Assembly (NCBI GenBank): GCA_016297535.1
Contig: JAEDGL010000033.1
Coordinates: 1 to 18,933, forward strand
Length of the DNA: 18,933 bases
From: Clostridia bacterium
Lineage (GTDB): Bacteria > Bacillota > Clostridia > Christensenellales > Aristaeellaceae
Reading direction: 5' to 3'
Shown: positions 6,275 to 14,426 of the stretch, in pieces
How the letters are laid out: every line of letters starts with the position of its first letter
Position numbering within the stretch: position 1 is the stretch's first letter
The notes under the pieces: generated by a model
The model's database searches: none
What the model was told of the DNA's origin: nothing
What the model saw: the letters and a program-made list of their open reading frames with translations, nothing else
Made by a program: the position numbers and the translations under genes

Positions 6275-7299
6275 AGGTGCAGCTGTTCTCCTTCATCGGG
6301 TTTTACGACGGGCTTTCGCCCCAGATGCTCGTACGCGGCAGGCGTTACCACGCGTCCGCGCGGTGTGCGCATCATAAAGCCAAGCTGCATCAGATAGGGT
6401 TCGTATACATCCTCAATGGTGGAAGCGTCCTCGCCGGTCATGGCGCTGAGGGTTTCCAGCCCCACGGGGCCGCCGGCAAACTTGTCCATCATGGTGGAGA
6501 GCATGGTACGGTCGGTCTTGTCCAGACCCAGCTCGTCCACCTCCTGCATATCCAGGCTTTTGCAGGCCACTTCCCTGGTGATGACCCCTCCGCCCACAAT
6601 TTGCGCATAGTCGCGCACGCGGCGCAGCATGCGGTTGGCAATACGGGGTGTGCCGCGGCTGCGGCGGGCAATTTCCAGAATGCCGTCATCGTGTGCGCGC
6701 ACGTTAAGAATACCCGCGCTGCGGCGCACGATGGAGGCCAATTCATCCGGCGTGTACATTTCAAGGCGGAAGATGATGCCGAAACGGTCGCGTAAGGGGG
6801 CGCTGAGCAGGCCTGCGCGGGTGGTTGCGCCCACCAGCGTAAAGCGGGGCAGATCAAGGCGGATGCTGCGCGCCGTGGGCCCCTTGCCGATCATGATATC
6901 AAGCGCGTAGTCCTCCATGGCGGGATAGAGCACTTCCTCCACGCTGCGGCTGAGGCGGTGGATTTCATCGATAAACAGCACGTCGCCATCGGCCAGATTG
7001 GTGAGGATGCTGGCCAGATCGCCCGCCTTTTCGATGGCGGGACCGCTGGTGATGCGGATGTTCTGTCCCATTTCGGCAGCGATGATTCCCGCCAGCGTGG
7101 TCTTGCCCAGACCGGGCGGGCCGTAAAGCAGCAGATGATCCAGCGGTTCGTGGCGCTTGATCGCGGCCTCGATGGAAATGCTCAGATTCTGCTTGATATT
7201 TTCCTGTCCCACATACTCCCGCAGCGTTTTGGGACGCAGGCTGGTTTCCTGCTCGTCCTCTCCCTGACGAAAGCCGGTGGAAACGATTCGATCGTCCAT
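6271..7299 (-). CDS. ruvB: Holliday junction branch-migration helicase RuvB
   Basis: A 342-residue AAA+ motor that pumps DNA through the RuvA-bound Holliday junction. Visible parts are the Walker A GPPGLGKT (60-67), Walker B DEIH (111-114), sensor 1 GATTR (157-161), the arginine finger in APLRDRFG (R170), sensor 2 GTPRIANR (216-223), and the C-terminal winged helix with GGPVGLETLS and EPYLMQLGFMMRTPRGR. The N-terminal RPKTLREYVGQENIKQNL is the usual RuvB lead-in. The ATG at 7299 has AAGGAG eight bases upstream and lies 17 bp after the ruvA stop. Nothing is missing or unusual. Confidence 0.98.
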   Translation of the reverse strand: MDDRIVSTGFRQGEDEQETSLRPKTLREYVGQENIKQNLSISIEAAIKRHEPLDHLLLYGPPGLGKTTLAGIIAAEMGQNIRITSGPAIEKAGDLASILTNLADGDVLFIDEIHRLSRSVEEVLYPAMEDYALDIMIGKGPTARSIRLDLPRFTLVGATTRAGLLSAPLRDRFGIIFRLEMYTPDELASIVRRSAGILNVRAHDDGILEIARRSRGTPRIANRMLRRVRDYAQIVGGGVITREVACKSLDMQEVDELGLDKTDRTMLSTMMDKFAGGPVGLETLSAMTGEDASTIEDVYEPYLMQLGFMMRTPRGRVVTPAAYEHLGRKPVVKPDEGEQLHL

Positions 7300-7316
7300 T
7301 TTTGAGACTCCTTCTC

Positions 7317-7940
7317 TTAGCCGTTTTGCGCCATGTGACGCAGCGCCAGCCTGATCAGCTCATCCGCGCTGTCGGCCTGTCCCTTGACGCCCTTGAGGGC
7401 GTTGGCAGCCTCCTGCGGCGTGTAGCCAAGGGATTTGAGCGCCAGCATGGCCTCGCCGACCGCATCCTGCGCGGGGGCGTCCGCGGAGGGGGCAAGCACA
7501 AAGCCGTCCAGCTCCGAGGTGCCTTCCAGCGCATCCTGGGCCAGCTTGTCCTTGAGCTCCAGGCTCAGCCTCTGTGCGGTTTTCTTGCCAATGCCCGGCG
7601 CGCGGGAAAGCGCGGCGGCGTCTCCGGTAAGAAGGGCCAGCCTGAGATCGCTGAGCGGCATGCTGCCAAGCACGGCCAGCGCCATTTTCGCGCCCACGCC
7701 GCTTACGGAAATCAGCCGCCGGAACATATCGCGTTCTTCTCGCTTGAGAAAACCATACAGCTCCATCGCGTCTTCGCGCACATTCATATGGGTATACAGC
7801 GTGCAGTCACTGCCGGATTGAGGGAGAGCGCTAAGCGTGTTCATGCTGCACATCAGGCGCATGCCAAGCCCGGCGGCCGTCATCACAATGGCTTCGCCCT
7901 CGCTTTTTTCTACCAATACGCCCTTGACCATAGCGATCAT
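7317..7940 (-). CDS. ruvA: Holliday junction DNA-binding protein RuvA
   Basis: A 207-residue protein that tetramerises on Holliday junctions and loads RuvB. The start MIAMVKG is typical of the family. Domain I is an OB-like fold (1-65) with THMNVREDAMELYGF. Domain II (about 66-140) contains two helix-hairpin-helix elements: LISVSGVGAKMALAVL and LSRAPGIGKKTAQRLSLEL. An acidic/alanine linker leads to the small RuvB-binding domain III (AMLALKSLGYTPQEA...ADELIRLALRHM). Only 10 bp separate it from the ruvC stop. Its ribosome site (GAGGG) is weak, and coupling to ruvC translation is likely. Confidence 0.97.
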   Translation of the reverse strand: MIAMVKGVLVEKSEGEAIVMTAAGLGMRLMCSMNTLSALPQSGSDCTLYTHMNVREDAMELYGFLKREERDMFRRLISVSGVGAKMALAVLGSMPLSDLRLALLTGDAAALSRAPGIGKKTAQRLSLELKDKLAQDALEGTSELDGFVLAPSADAPAQDAVGEAMLALKSLGYTPQEAANALKGVKGQADSADELIRLALRHMAQNG

Positions 7941-7950
7941 CAGGCATCCC

Positions 7951-8445
7951 TCACTTCATTCTAAACTGCATCCGCGCCGGTCCCGCAGCCGCATGCGTAA
8001 GCGCAATGGCTATTGCATCGGCCGCGTCATCCGGCCTGGCGATATCCTCCATGTGCAGCAGCAGCTTGACCATTTGCTGGATCTGCTGCTTTTCGGCCTT
8101 GCCGTAGCCCACAATGGCCTGCTTAACCTGCATGGGCGTGTATTCGTAAAGCTGATCGGTATATTCCGCGCAGGCGGCGATGGCCACGCCGCGCGCTGCG
8201 CCCACGGTAAGCGCTGTGGTAACGTTTTTGGCAAAAAACAGCTCTTCAAACGCAATTTCGTCCGGCTTGTACATTTGAAGCAGCGCCCTCATTTCCCGGC
8301 CAATCTGTTTGAGCCTGTCGGGAAAGCTCTGCTGCGGAACGGTCAGAATGCAGCCGTATTGAATCAGCCTTTGCCGTCCACGCTCGCTTTCCACAACGCC
8401 CCAGCCCAGTGTGGCCAAACCCGGGTCGATGCCAAGCACAATCAC
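7951..8445 (-). CDS. ruvC: Holliday junction resolvase RuvC
   Basis: The start is taken as GTG at 8445-8443, because GGGGAGG lies seven bases upstream and the product begins MIVLGIDPG like other RuvC proteins; the open frame continues further upstream but over the promoter. The 164-residue product is close to the family length (about 165-175). It cleaves Holliday junctions symmetrically. The catalytic acidic residues are present: D7 in GIDPG, E67 in AFEELFF, and D140 and D143 in PDDAADA. GAARGVAIA and the KQAIVGYGKAEKQQ segment are also typical. It is the first gene of the operon and has a near-consensus promoter with an overlapping inverted repeat. Confidence 0.96.
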   Translation of the reverse strand: MIVLGIDPGLATLGWGVVESERGRQRLIQYGCILTVPQQSFPDRLKQIGREMRALLQMYKPDEIAFEELFFAKNVTTALTVGAARGVAIAACAEYTDQLYEYTPMQVKQAIVGYGKAEKQQIQQMVKLLLHMEDIARPDDAADAIAIALTHAAAGPARMQFRMK

Positions 8446-8460
8446 CTTATCGCCTCCCCT

Positions 8461-8484
8461 GAACCTTATTATCATAAAAGGTTC
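8461..8484. promoter_or_regulatory. inverted repeat bracketing the ruvC -10 box
   Basis: GAACCTT (8461-8467) and AAGGTTC (8478-8484) are perfect 7-bp arms separated by 10 bases that contain the -10 box. The element covers the -10 and the likely start site, a repressor-operator position. It is not the GAAC-N4-GTTC spacing of the classical Gram-positive LexA box. Confidence 0.45.
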
Positions 8485-8499
8485 AGGCGGATTTGTCAA
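8471..8499 (-). promoter_or_regulatory. promoter of ruvC-ruvA-ruvB-queA
   Basis: On the minus strand, TTGACA (8499-8494), a 17-bp spacer and TATGAT (8476-8471). The predicted start near 8464 leaves a leader of about 18 bases with the GGGGAGG ribosome site. Confidence 0.85.
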
Positions 8500-8567
8500 C
8501 CGGGGACCAGCCTTCGCGCAGGGTTCGCGCGGGGTACTTTTCCAACGAAGCCGGCAGGTCATGCCTG

Positions 8568-8596
8568 TTGGCATCAAGCGTAATCTGTGATATAAT
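8568..8596 (+). promoter_or_regulatory. promoter of the epimerase-tadA-HAD-hprK operon
   Basis: TTGGCA (8568-8573), a 17-bp spacer and a perfect TATAAT (8591-8596) preceded by TGA, which makes it an extended -10 promoter. It is divergent from the ruvC promoter, with about 70 bp between the two -35 boxes. Confidence 0.85.
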
Positions 8597-8629
8597 GAAA
8601 GATGATTACGAATTTTGGGAGGGTTCCCT

Positions 8630-10543
8630 GTGGCTTTGAACAGGAACAGGCTGCCTAAAACCGCCCGAACAGCCGCGTGGATGGCGCTGGACGCTGTACT
8701 GGTGAATGCGGCGCTTTTGCTTGCGCAGGTGGTGCGGTACTCTACGGATATGTCCTTTGCGTTTTTTGCCAACTCATTTCGTCTGGCCCCTGCCATGACG
8801 GTGCTGTTTGTGCTGGTGTTTTATGGGTTTGGATTGTACCGCACCATGTGGCAGTACGCCAGCGCCAGCGATGTGCTGCGAATTGCCGTCGCGTCGTTTG
8901 TGGCAACGGTTCTCACCTACGGCTTTTCGCTGGTCGCCAACCTGTTTGTGCGCCCGGACAACCTTTTCAGGCTGCACCGCATGGTGTATCTGCTGCACTG
9001 GCTGGTGGTTATTGCGCTGGTGGGTGGATCCAGGCTTTTGTACCGTGCGCTGGTGATGCGCGAGCGCTTCTCCCTGCTTAAATCCGGCAAAAACGATCTT
9101 CGCCGCGTCATGGTCATTGGCGCGGGATGGGCGGGTGCAAGCGTGGTGCACGAAATGCAGCGCGGCAACTACGGGCGCTGCGCCCCCGTGCTGGTGGTGG
9201 ATGACGACCGTATCCGCACCGGCAGCCAGCTTAGCGGCGTACCCGTGGTGCGCGGCAGCGGCAATGTTCTCAAGCTGGCCAGCGACTATCGCGTGGATGA
9301 AATCATCATCGCCATCGCCACCCCCAAGGGAGATCTGAAACCGCTGATCGAAAAGTGCCTTGCCACCGGCTGCCGCGTGCGCCGCGTAAATCCCCTGCAG
9401 GATGTGCATGGCGAGGGCAACACCGCGCAGGTGCGCGATATCAATATCAACGACCTGCTGGGCCGTCCCGAGGAACGGCTGGACATGTCCCGCGTGGAGG
9501 ATTTCTTTTGCGAGAAAACGGTGCTCATCACTGGCGGCGGCGGCTCCATCGGCAGCGAGCTGTGCCGCAAGCTGATGCCCCTGAAGCCCAAATGCATCGT
9601 GCTTTACGACATCAGCGAAAACTATATGTACGACCTGGCCAGCGAGCTCAAGCTGCGCTACGGCGACGCCATCAGAGACAGATTGATCCTGTGCGTGGGC
9701 AGCGTGCGCGATGAACAGCGCATGGACGAGGTATTTTCCAAATACCAGCCCCAGATCGTGCTGCATGCCGCGGCGCACAAGCATGTTCCGCTCATGGAGG
9801 ATTGTCCCGATCAGGCGGTTAAAAACAATGTCTTTGGCACCTATCTGGCCGCCCGCACGGCTATCCGGCATCATGTTGAACGCTTTGTGCTCATTTCCAC
9901 AGACAAGGCCGTTAACCCCACCAACGTGATGGGCGCAACCAAGCGTTTGGCCGAAATGATCATTGAGGCGCTCAACGCTTCCGGCAAAACGGAGTTTACC
10001 GCCGTTCGCTTTGGCAATGTGCTGGGTTCCCACGGCAGCGTGGTGCCGCTGTTTGAGCGCCAGATCCGCTCCGGCGGGCCGGTTACGCTGACCCACCCGG
10101 ATATCATCCGCTATTTCATGACCATCCCCGAGGCCGCCAGCCTGGTGCTGCAGGCCGCGTCCATCGCCAAAGGCGGCGAGCTGTTTGTGCTGGATATGGG
10201 TCTGCCGGTTAAAATCCGCGAGTTGGCCGAGCGCATGATCCAGCTCTACGCGCCCCGCGATGGCCGCAAGGTGGATATTGTATACACCGGCCTGCGTCCC
10301 GGTGAAAAGCTCTACGAGGAGCTTTTGCTGGATGGAGAAGGCATTGCCAAAACCGAGAACGAAAAGATTTTTATCGCCAAGCCCGAGGTCATCAGCATGG
10401 ACGATCTGAACCGCATGCTCGACTGCCTGCAAAAGTGCCTGGATGAAAACGGCGACATGCTGGAATGCCTGCACAAGCTGGTACCCACCTTTCGCGAGGC
10501 GGAGCAGGTAAACCGGGCCGTGCAGGAGAAGACGGCCGTATGA
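8630..10543 (+). CDS. membrane-bound nucleotide-sugar epimerase/dehydratase (CapD/PglF/FlaA1-like)
   Basis: The start is GTG at 8630, six bases after GGGAGGG; earlier in-frame starts overlap the ribosome site. The 637-residue product has four N-terminal membrane helices (about 17-37, 56-75, 82-107, 118-137), a first Rossmann domain with MVIGAGWAGAS (161-171), and a C-terminal extended-SDR domain with TGGGGSIGSE (301-310), HAAAHKHVPLME (379-390) and STDKAVNPTNVMGATK (423-438). In this family the usual Tyr of YxxxK is replaced, and here it is M434-xxx-K438, as in PglF/WbpM-type 4,6-dehydratases acting on UDP-GlcNAc or related sugars. The expected role is making dideoxy or amino sugars for surface polysaccharide or glycoprotein. 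The exact sugar cannot be read from sequence. No glycosyltransferases adjoin it; it is the first gene of an operon with tadA. Confidence 0.92.
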   Translation: MALNRNRLPKTARTAAWMALDAVLVNAALLLAQVVRYSTDMSFAFFANSFRLAPAMTVLFVLVFYGFGLYRTMWQYASASDVLRIAVASFVATVLTYGFSLVANLFVRPDNLFRLHRMVYLLHWLVVIALVGGSRLLYRALVMRERFSLLKSGKNDLRRVMVIGAGWAGASVVHEMQRGNYGRCAPVLVVDDDRIRTGSQLSGVPVVRGSGNVLKLASDYRVDEIIIAIATPKGDLKPLIEKCLATGCRVRRVNPLQDVHGEGNTAQVRDININDLLGRPEERLDMSRVEDFFCEKTVLITGGGGSIGSELCRKLMPLKPKCIVLYDISENYMYDLASELKLRYGDAIRDRLILCVGSVRDEQRMDEVFSKYQPQIVLHAAAHKHVPLMEDCPDQAVKNNVFGTYLAARTAIRHHVERFVLISTDKAVNPTNVMGATKRLAEMIIEALNASGKTEFTAVRFGNVLGSHGSVVPLFERQIRSGGPVTLTHPDIIRYFMTIPEAASLVLQAASIAKGGELFVLDMGLPVKIRELAERMIQLYAPRDGRKVDIVYTGLRPGEKLYEELLLDGEGIAKTENEKIFIAKPEVISMDDLNRMLDCLQKCLDENGDMLECLHKLVPTFREAEQVNRAVQEKTAV

Positions 10544-10995
10544 CGCACGAAGCTCTGATGCGTCAGGCCCTGGAGGAGGCTCAAAAAGCCTTTGACGAAG
10601 GCGAAATTCCCGTAGGCGCGGTGATTGCCCGAAAGGGAGAAGTAATCGCCCGGGCGCACAATCTGCGCGAACAAACCGGCGATCCCACCGCACACGCGGA
10701 GATGTTGGCCATCCGTCAGGCCGCCCAAAGGCTGGGCGGCAGACGGCTTAACGAGTGCACGCTCTACGTTACCCTGGAGCCCTGCCCCATGTGCGCAGGC
10801 GCCATGGTAATGGCGTGCCTGGACAAATGCTATTTTGGTGCGCGGGACGAGCGGCAGGGCTGCTGCGAGAGCGTGTATGCGCTGCCCGCCGACCCGGCGT
10901 TTTATCACCGGGTGCCGTGCATAGGCGGATTGCTGGAGGCGGAAGCCTCCCGACTGCTCAAACAATTTTTCCGCGCCAGAAGAGAGGGGGATTGA
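10540..10995 (+). CDS. tadA: tRNA-specific adenosine deaminase TadA
   Basis: A 151-residue protein that converts A34 to inosine in tRNA-Arg(ACG). The zinc site and catalytic residues are intact: HAE (H52, E54) and PCPMC (C82, C85), with the family's GEIPVGAVI at 21-29 and NLREQTGDPTAHAEMLAI around the first motif. The C-terminal helix RLLKQFFRARR is typical of TadA as opposed to cytosine or guanine deaminases. The ATG overlaps the preceding stop (ATGA). The AGGAG at 10524-10528 is 11 bases upstream. Confidence 0.96.
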   Translation: MTHEALMRQALEEAQKAFDEGEIPVGAVIARKGEVIARAHNLREQTGDPTAHAEMLAIRQAAQRLGGRRLNECTLYVTLEPCPMCAGAMVMACLDKCYFGARDERQGCCESVYALPADPAFYHRVPCIGGLLEAEASRLLKQFFRARREGD

Positions 10996-10999
10996 TCAC

Positions 11000-11800
11000 T
11001 TGCGTCTGGACATTGACACCATTGTAACCGATATGGACGGTACGCTGCTCAATCCCCAGCGTGTGGTAACGGACTTTACCCTGAACGTGCTGGAGGAATG
11101 CAAGCGCCGCGGCATACGGCTCATTCCCGCAAGCGGACGTACCCGCGCCAGTATGCGCCCGCATATGCAAAGGCTGAATACAGGCATGCCCTATATTGGC
11201 GGCAACGGCTCGGAGATCGTTTCGGCCGATCATCAGCTGCTCGAGCAGCTCACGCTGGAACCCGATCTGGCCAGAGAGCTTTGTGCGCGCCTTGCAGGCG
11301 AAGGATTCCACGTACAGGTCTACGGCGATGATGCCTTCTACTACGCAAAGGAATGCGAAGCCAGCGAACGCTACAAGCGCTCCTCCGGCATGCGCGGCGT
11401 GGCGGTAGGCGACCTGACGGCGTTTCTCTCCTTCCGCACGCCCAAAATTCTGTGCATCGGCAACCCTGCCGACGTGGAGCGTCTGCTGCCCGTGATGAAC
11501 AGAGAATACGAGGGCCGCGCCACCTTTACGGTAAGCGAGGTCAACTTTCTGGAGGTGGAGCCGCTCGGCGCCACCAAGGGCGAAGCGCTCAGGCGGCTGG
11601 CCGCCATGCGGGGCGATATTCTTCCCGACCGCACGGTGGCCTTTGGCGACAGCCTCAACGATCTCAGCCTTTTGCGCTTTACGCCGCACAGCGTGGCCAT
11701 GGGCAACGCGCGCCAGGCCTTGAAGGACGAAGCCGCGTACGTATGCCGGACCAACACGCAGGACGGGCTTGCGCTTTTCCTGAAGGAATATGTGCTGTAA
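11000..11800 (+). CDS. Cof-type HAD-IIB family phosphatase
   Basis: A 266-residue HAD hydrolase. The only sensible start is TTG at 11000, nine bases after AGAGGGGG and four bases after the tadA stop; it places the catalytic motif I DMDGT (D11, D13) near the N terminus, as expected. Motif II is ASGRT (S45), the motif III lysine is K193 in GATKGEAL, and motif IV is FGDSLNDLSLL (D217, D221). The IIB cap lies between about residues 85 and 185. Relatives dephosphorylate sugar phosphates, flavin precursors or pyridoxal phosphate, and specificity cannot be predicted. Given the operon, a sugar-phosphate substrate is possible but unproven. Confidence 0.92.
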   Translation: MRLDIDTIVTDMDGTLLNPQRVVTDFTLNVLEECKRRGIRLIPASGRTRASMRPHMQRLNTGMPYIGGNGSEIVSADHQLLEQLTLEPDLARELCARLAGEGFHVQVYGDDAFYYAKECEASERYKRSSGMRGVAVGDLTAFLSFRTPKILCIGNPADVERLLPVMNREYEGRATFTVSEVNFLEVEPLGATKGEALRRLAAMRGDILPDRTVAFGDSLNDLSLLRFTPHSVAMGNARQALKDEAAYVCRTNTQDGLALFLKEYVL

Positions 11801-11812
11801 GGAGGACGGAAG

Positions 11813-12736
11813 ATGATCAGGCTCAAGGATTTCTGCCACAAGCTGAATTTGGAAATTCTTAATGAGGTGGATGTAACCGAAATGAACATCAACGTTTCGG
11901 ACATCAACCGTCCCGGCATGCAGTTTTGCGATTTTTACGAGTATTTTGCCTACGAACGCCCCCAGGTAATCGGCAAGGTGGAAATGACCTATCTGGAAAC
12001 GCTCATGCCCGACAGGCGCCAGCAGGTGCTGGAAAAATATTTGAGCTACGCCCTGCCCTGCATTGTGGTATGTTGGGGCATGCGTGTGCCCAGAGAAATG
12101 CTGGAAATTGCCACGCGCCGCAACATCCCCGTTTTGCGCAGTCGCGAGCAGACCACCCGCTTTACGTTTCTCGCCATCAACTACCTCAACCGTGAGCTGG
12201 CGCCCCATGTAACCCGCCACGGCGTGTTGGTGGATGTACACGGCGTGGGCATTCTTATTACCGGCGAAAGCGGCGTAGGCAAAAGCGAGGTGGCGCTGGA
12301 ACTGGTGCGCCGCGGCCATCAGCTGTGCGCGGACGATGTGGTGGATATCTGCCGCGTGGGCGAAAACCGCCTGGTGGGCGAATGCCCGGAAATGGTGCGC
12401 CATTTCATGGAGATCCGCGGCATCGGCCTGATCGATATCCGCGCCATGTACGGGATCGGCGCGGTCACGCGCTCCAAATCCATCGACATGGTTATCCACA
12501 TGGAGCATTGGGACAGCAAAAAGGAATACGACCGTCTGGGATTGAACGAGGAAACCACCACCATTCTGGATGTCAAGGTTCCCTACCAGCTGATGCCCGT
12601 GCGCCCCGGCCGGAATCTGGCCATCATTGTGGAGGTTGCCGCCCGCAATCTCAGCCTCAAGCGTCTTGGGTACAGCGCGGCGCGGGAAATGGATCGCCGC
12701 CTGAACGCGCTGATTGCACAAAGCAACGCGGAATAA
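11813..12736 (+). CDS. hprK: HPr kinase/phosphorylase
   Basis: A 307-residue bifunctional enzyme that phosphorylates and dephosphorylates Ser46 of HPr (and Crh where present), the switch for CcpA-dependent catabolite repression in Bacillota. The C-terminal catalytic half has Walker A GESGVGKS (151-158), RHGVLVDVHGVG with H136, ADD (173-175), and the family signature EIRGIGLIDIRAMYG at about 206-220. The N-terminal half (1-130) has the expected alpha/beta fold. GGAGG directly follows the upstream stop and lies seven bases from the ATG. In many Bacillota hprK is next to lgt; here it is between a HAD phosphatase and asnS. ptsH is not in the window. Confidence 0.96.
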   Translation: MIRLKDFCHKLNLEILNEVDVTEMNINVSDINRPGMQFCDFYEYFAYERPQVIGKVEMTYLETLMPDRRQQVLEKYLSYALPCIVVCWGMRVPREMLEIATRRNIPVLRSREQTTRFTFLAINYLNRELAPHVTRHGVLVDVHGVGILITGESGVGKSEVALELVRRGHQLCADDVVDICRVGENRLVGECPEMVRHFMEIRGIGLIDIRAMYGIGAVTRSKSIDMVIHMEHWDSKKEYDRLGLNEETTTILDVKVPYQLMPVRPGRNLAIIVEVAARNLSLKRLGYSAAREMDRRLNALIAQSNAE

Positions 12737-12747
12737 CCGTTTTTTTC

Positions 12748-12777
12748 TTGCAACAAATGCAGCATTTGGTGTATGAT
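12748..12777 (+). promoter_or_regulatory. promoter of asnS
   Basis: TTGCAA (12748-12753), an 18-bp spacer and TATGAT (12772-12777), just after the hprK stop. A short stem, GGCCG (12785-12789) with CGGCC (12797-12801), would lie at the 5' end of the message. The leader is too short for a T-box. Confidence 0.6.
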
Positions 12778-12827
12778 AGGCGAAGGCCGTTCAAAGCGGC
12801 CCCGCTATGTAAAGGAGGACATATCCA

Positions 12828-14222
12828 ATGGCGGATATGAGTATTCGGAAGCTCTACACGGAAATCCCCACGGAAAACATCCGGGAATGCACCGTCTCCG
12901 GCTGGGTGCGCACCGTGCGCGACAGCAAGGCCTTTGGCTTTATCGAGGTCAACGACGGCACTTATTTCAAAAACCTGCAGATCGTTTTGGAAGACGGTCT
13001 GACTGAAAACTTTTCCGAAATCGTCAAAACCACGCTGGGCAGCGCCATTCGCGCCACCGGCGAACTCGTTCTCACCCCCGGTGCCAAGCAGCCCTTTGAG
13101 CTTAAGGCAACCAGGGTGGACGTGGTAGGCCTGTGCGACCCCAGTTTTCCCCTGCAGAAGAAGCGTCACACCTTCGAGTATCTGCGCACCATCGCCCATC
13201 TGCGTCCCCGCACCAACACCTTCTATGCGGTGTTCCGCATCCGCTCGCTGGCGGCGCAGCTGTTGCACGCCTTCTTTGCGGAGCGCGGCTTTGTGTACGT
13301 GCACACCCCGCTCATTACCACCAGCGATTGCGAGGGCGCGGGCGAAATGTTCCAGGTTACCACCCTTCCGCTTGACAACGTACCCAAAACGGAGCAGGGC
13401 GATGTGAACTATGCCGAGGACTTCTTTGGCAAGCAGACCAGCCTGACCGTAAGCGGACAGCTGAATGTGGAAACCTTCTGCATGGCGTTCCGCAATGTGT
13501 ACACGTTTGGCCCCACCTTCCGCGCCGAGAAGAGCTACACGCCCCGCCATGCCGCCGAGTTCTGGATGGTGGAGCCCGAAATTGCTTTTGCCGATTTGTT
13601 TGACGATATGGAGCTGGCCGAATCCATGCTCAAGTATGTAATCAGCCACATCCTTGAACAGGCGCCGGAGGAAATGGCTTTCCTGAACAGCTTTGTGGAA
13701 AAGGGCCTCATCGACCGCCTGACCGCCATTGTCAATAGTGATTTTGCCCGCTGCTCCTATACCGAGGCCATCGAGATTCTCAAGTCCTGCGGCCAGAAAT
13801 TTGATTATCCCGTGGAATGGGGCGTAGACCTGCAGACCGAGCACGAGCGTTATCTGAGCGAAAAGCATTTTGGCAGGCCCGTGTTTGTCTACGACTATCC
13901 CAAGGAAATCAAGGCCTTCTACATGCGTCTGAACGACGACAACAAAACCGTTGCCGCAAGCGACCTGCTGGTGCCCGGCGTGGGCGAGCTGATTGGCGGC
14001 AGCCAGCGTGAGGAGCGCCTGGACGTGCTGAAAAAGCGCATTGCAGAGTGCGGCATGAAGGAAGAGGATTACAACTACTACCTCGATACCCGCCGCTTTG
14101 GCACCAACCCACATGCAGGCTTTGGTTTGGGCTTTGAGCGCCTGGTGATGTACCTGACCGGCATGACCAACATCCGCGATGTGCTCCCCTTCCCGCGTAC
14201 CACCGGCAGCGCCGAATATTAA
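12828..14222 (+). CDS. asnS: asparaginyl-tRNA synthetase
   Basis: A 464-residue class IIb synthetase charging tRNA-Asn. The ATG has AGGAGG nine bases upstream. Residues about 15-110 are the OB-fold anticodon-binding domain (ECTVSGWVRTVRDSKAFGFIEVNDG). Class II motif 1 lies in the FRIRSLAAQLLHAFFAERGFVYVHTPL region, motif 2 in TFGPTFRAEKS...EFWMVEPE, and motif 3 in GFGLGFERLVMYLTG, with the closing NIRDVLPFPRT typical of AsnRS rather than AspRS. The internal insertion SLTVSGQLNVETFC is also AsnRS-like. Length and motifs are complete. It follows hprK by 91 bp. Confidence 0.97.
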   Translation: MADMSIRKLYTEIPTENIRECTVSGWVRTVRDSKAFGFIEVNDGTYFKNLQIVLEDGLTENFSEIVKTTLGSAIRATGELVLTPGAKQPFELKATRVDVVGLCDPSFPLQKKRHTFEYLRTIAHLRPRTNTFYAVFRIRSLAAQLLHAFFAERGFVYVHTPLITTSDCEGAGEMFQVTTLPLDNVPKTEQGDVNYAEDFFGKQTSLTVSGQLNVETFCMAFRNVYTFGPTFRAEKSYTPRHAAEFWMVEPEIAFADLFDDMELAESMLKYVISHILEQAPEEMAFLNSFVEKGLIDRLTAIVNSDFARCSYTEAIEILKSCGQKFDYPVEWGVDLQTEHERYLSEKHFGRPVFVYDYPKEIKAFYMRLNDDNKTVAASDLLVPGVGELIGGSQREERLDVLKKRIAECGMKEEDYNYYLDTRRFGTNPHAGFGLGFERLVMYLTGMTNIRDVLPFPRTTGSAEY

Positions 14223-14285
14223 GGCAGGGCTTATCAAAAGCTTGCTCTTTTTCGGAACCGTCCACATGGATGAAAGATGACAACA

Positions 14286-14317
14286 AAACCGCTCGGGCAA
14301 AGACGTCCGGGCGGTTT
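14286..14317 (+). terminator. stem-loop after asnS
   Basis: Arms AAACCGCTCGG (14286-14296) and CCGGGCGGTTT (14307-14317) pair over 11 bp with one G-T pair, about 65 bases after the asnS stop. No T-tract follows on the plus strand; the A-rich sequence before it gives TTTTGTTG after the stem on the minus strand. Confidence 0.6.
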
Positions 14318-14335
14318 CAGGCTATCGATAAACTC
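14317..14335. repeat. dispersed intergenic repeat, short copy C
   Basis: TCAGGCTATCGATAAACTC directly abuts the asnS stem-loop. The same arrangement, stem-loop then TCAGGCTGTCAAAAAAACTC, occurs at 18835-18881, and a more distant version lies on the minus strand at 5177-5156. Beyond this point copy C diverges into the stem-loop cluster. Confidence 0.5.
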
Positions 14336-14345
14336 TCTGGGAGGT

Positions 14346-14426
14346 GTCGGAGGGCCGCAGCCCTCCGACTCTTGTTCCGAGCCCAGCGACCTGTGCGGTG
14401 GGCTCGGAAGCCTTGCGCAGCAAGGC
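14346..14426. repeat. cluster of three tandem stem-loops
   Basis: Three perfect inverted repeats follow one another: a 10-bp stem with a four-base loop (14346-14369), an 11-bp stem TTCCGAGCCCA with its complement and a 13-base loop (14375-14409), and GCCTTG-CGCAG-CAAGGC (14410-14426). None has a clear T-tract. The first resembles the stem at 5068-5093 (both are GTC(A/G)GAGG types). The cluster ends where acetyltransferase-like coding sequence begins abruptly. Confidence 0.6.

Noticed and set aside
8461..8484. Classical LexA (SOS) box at the ruvC promoter
   Set aside because: The half-sites GAAC and GTTC are 16 bases apart rather than four, so it is reported only as an unassigned inverted repeat.
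8774..10693. A 639-codon minus-strand open frame opposite the epimerase gene
   Set aside because: Antisense shadow with no motif; the plus-strand product has two Rossmann motifs and four membrane helices.
12706..12746. Possible terminator at the end of hprK (CGCG..TTGC / GCAA..CGCG, then T7)
   Set aside because: The stem has a four-base bulge, lies inside the coding end, and the T-run is nine bases away, so it is too weak to call.
12737..12827. T-box riboswitch in the asnS leader
   Set aside because: The gap is only 91 bp and contains no T-box consensus (AGGGTGG-ACCGCG) or specifier-stem layout.
12657..14300. A 547-codon minus-strand open frame opposite asnS
   Set aside because: Antisense shadow of asnS; all class II synthetase motifs are on the plus strand.
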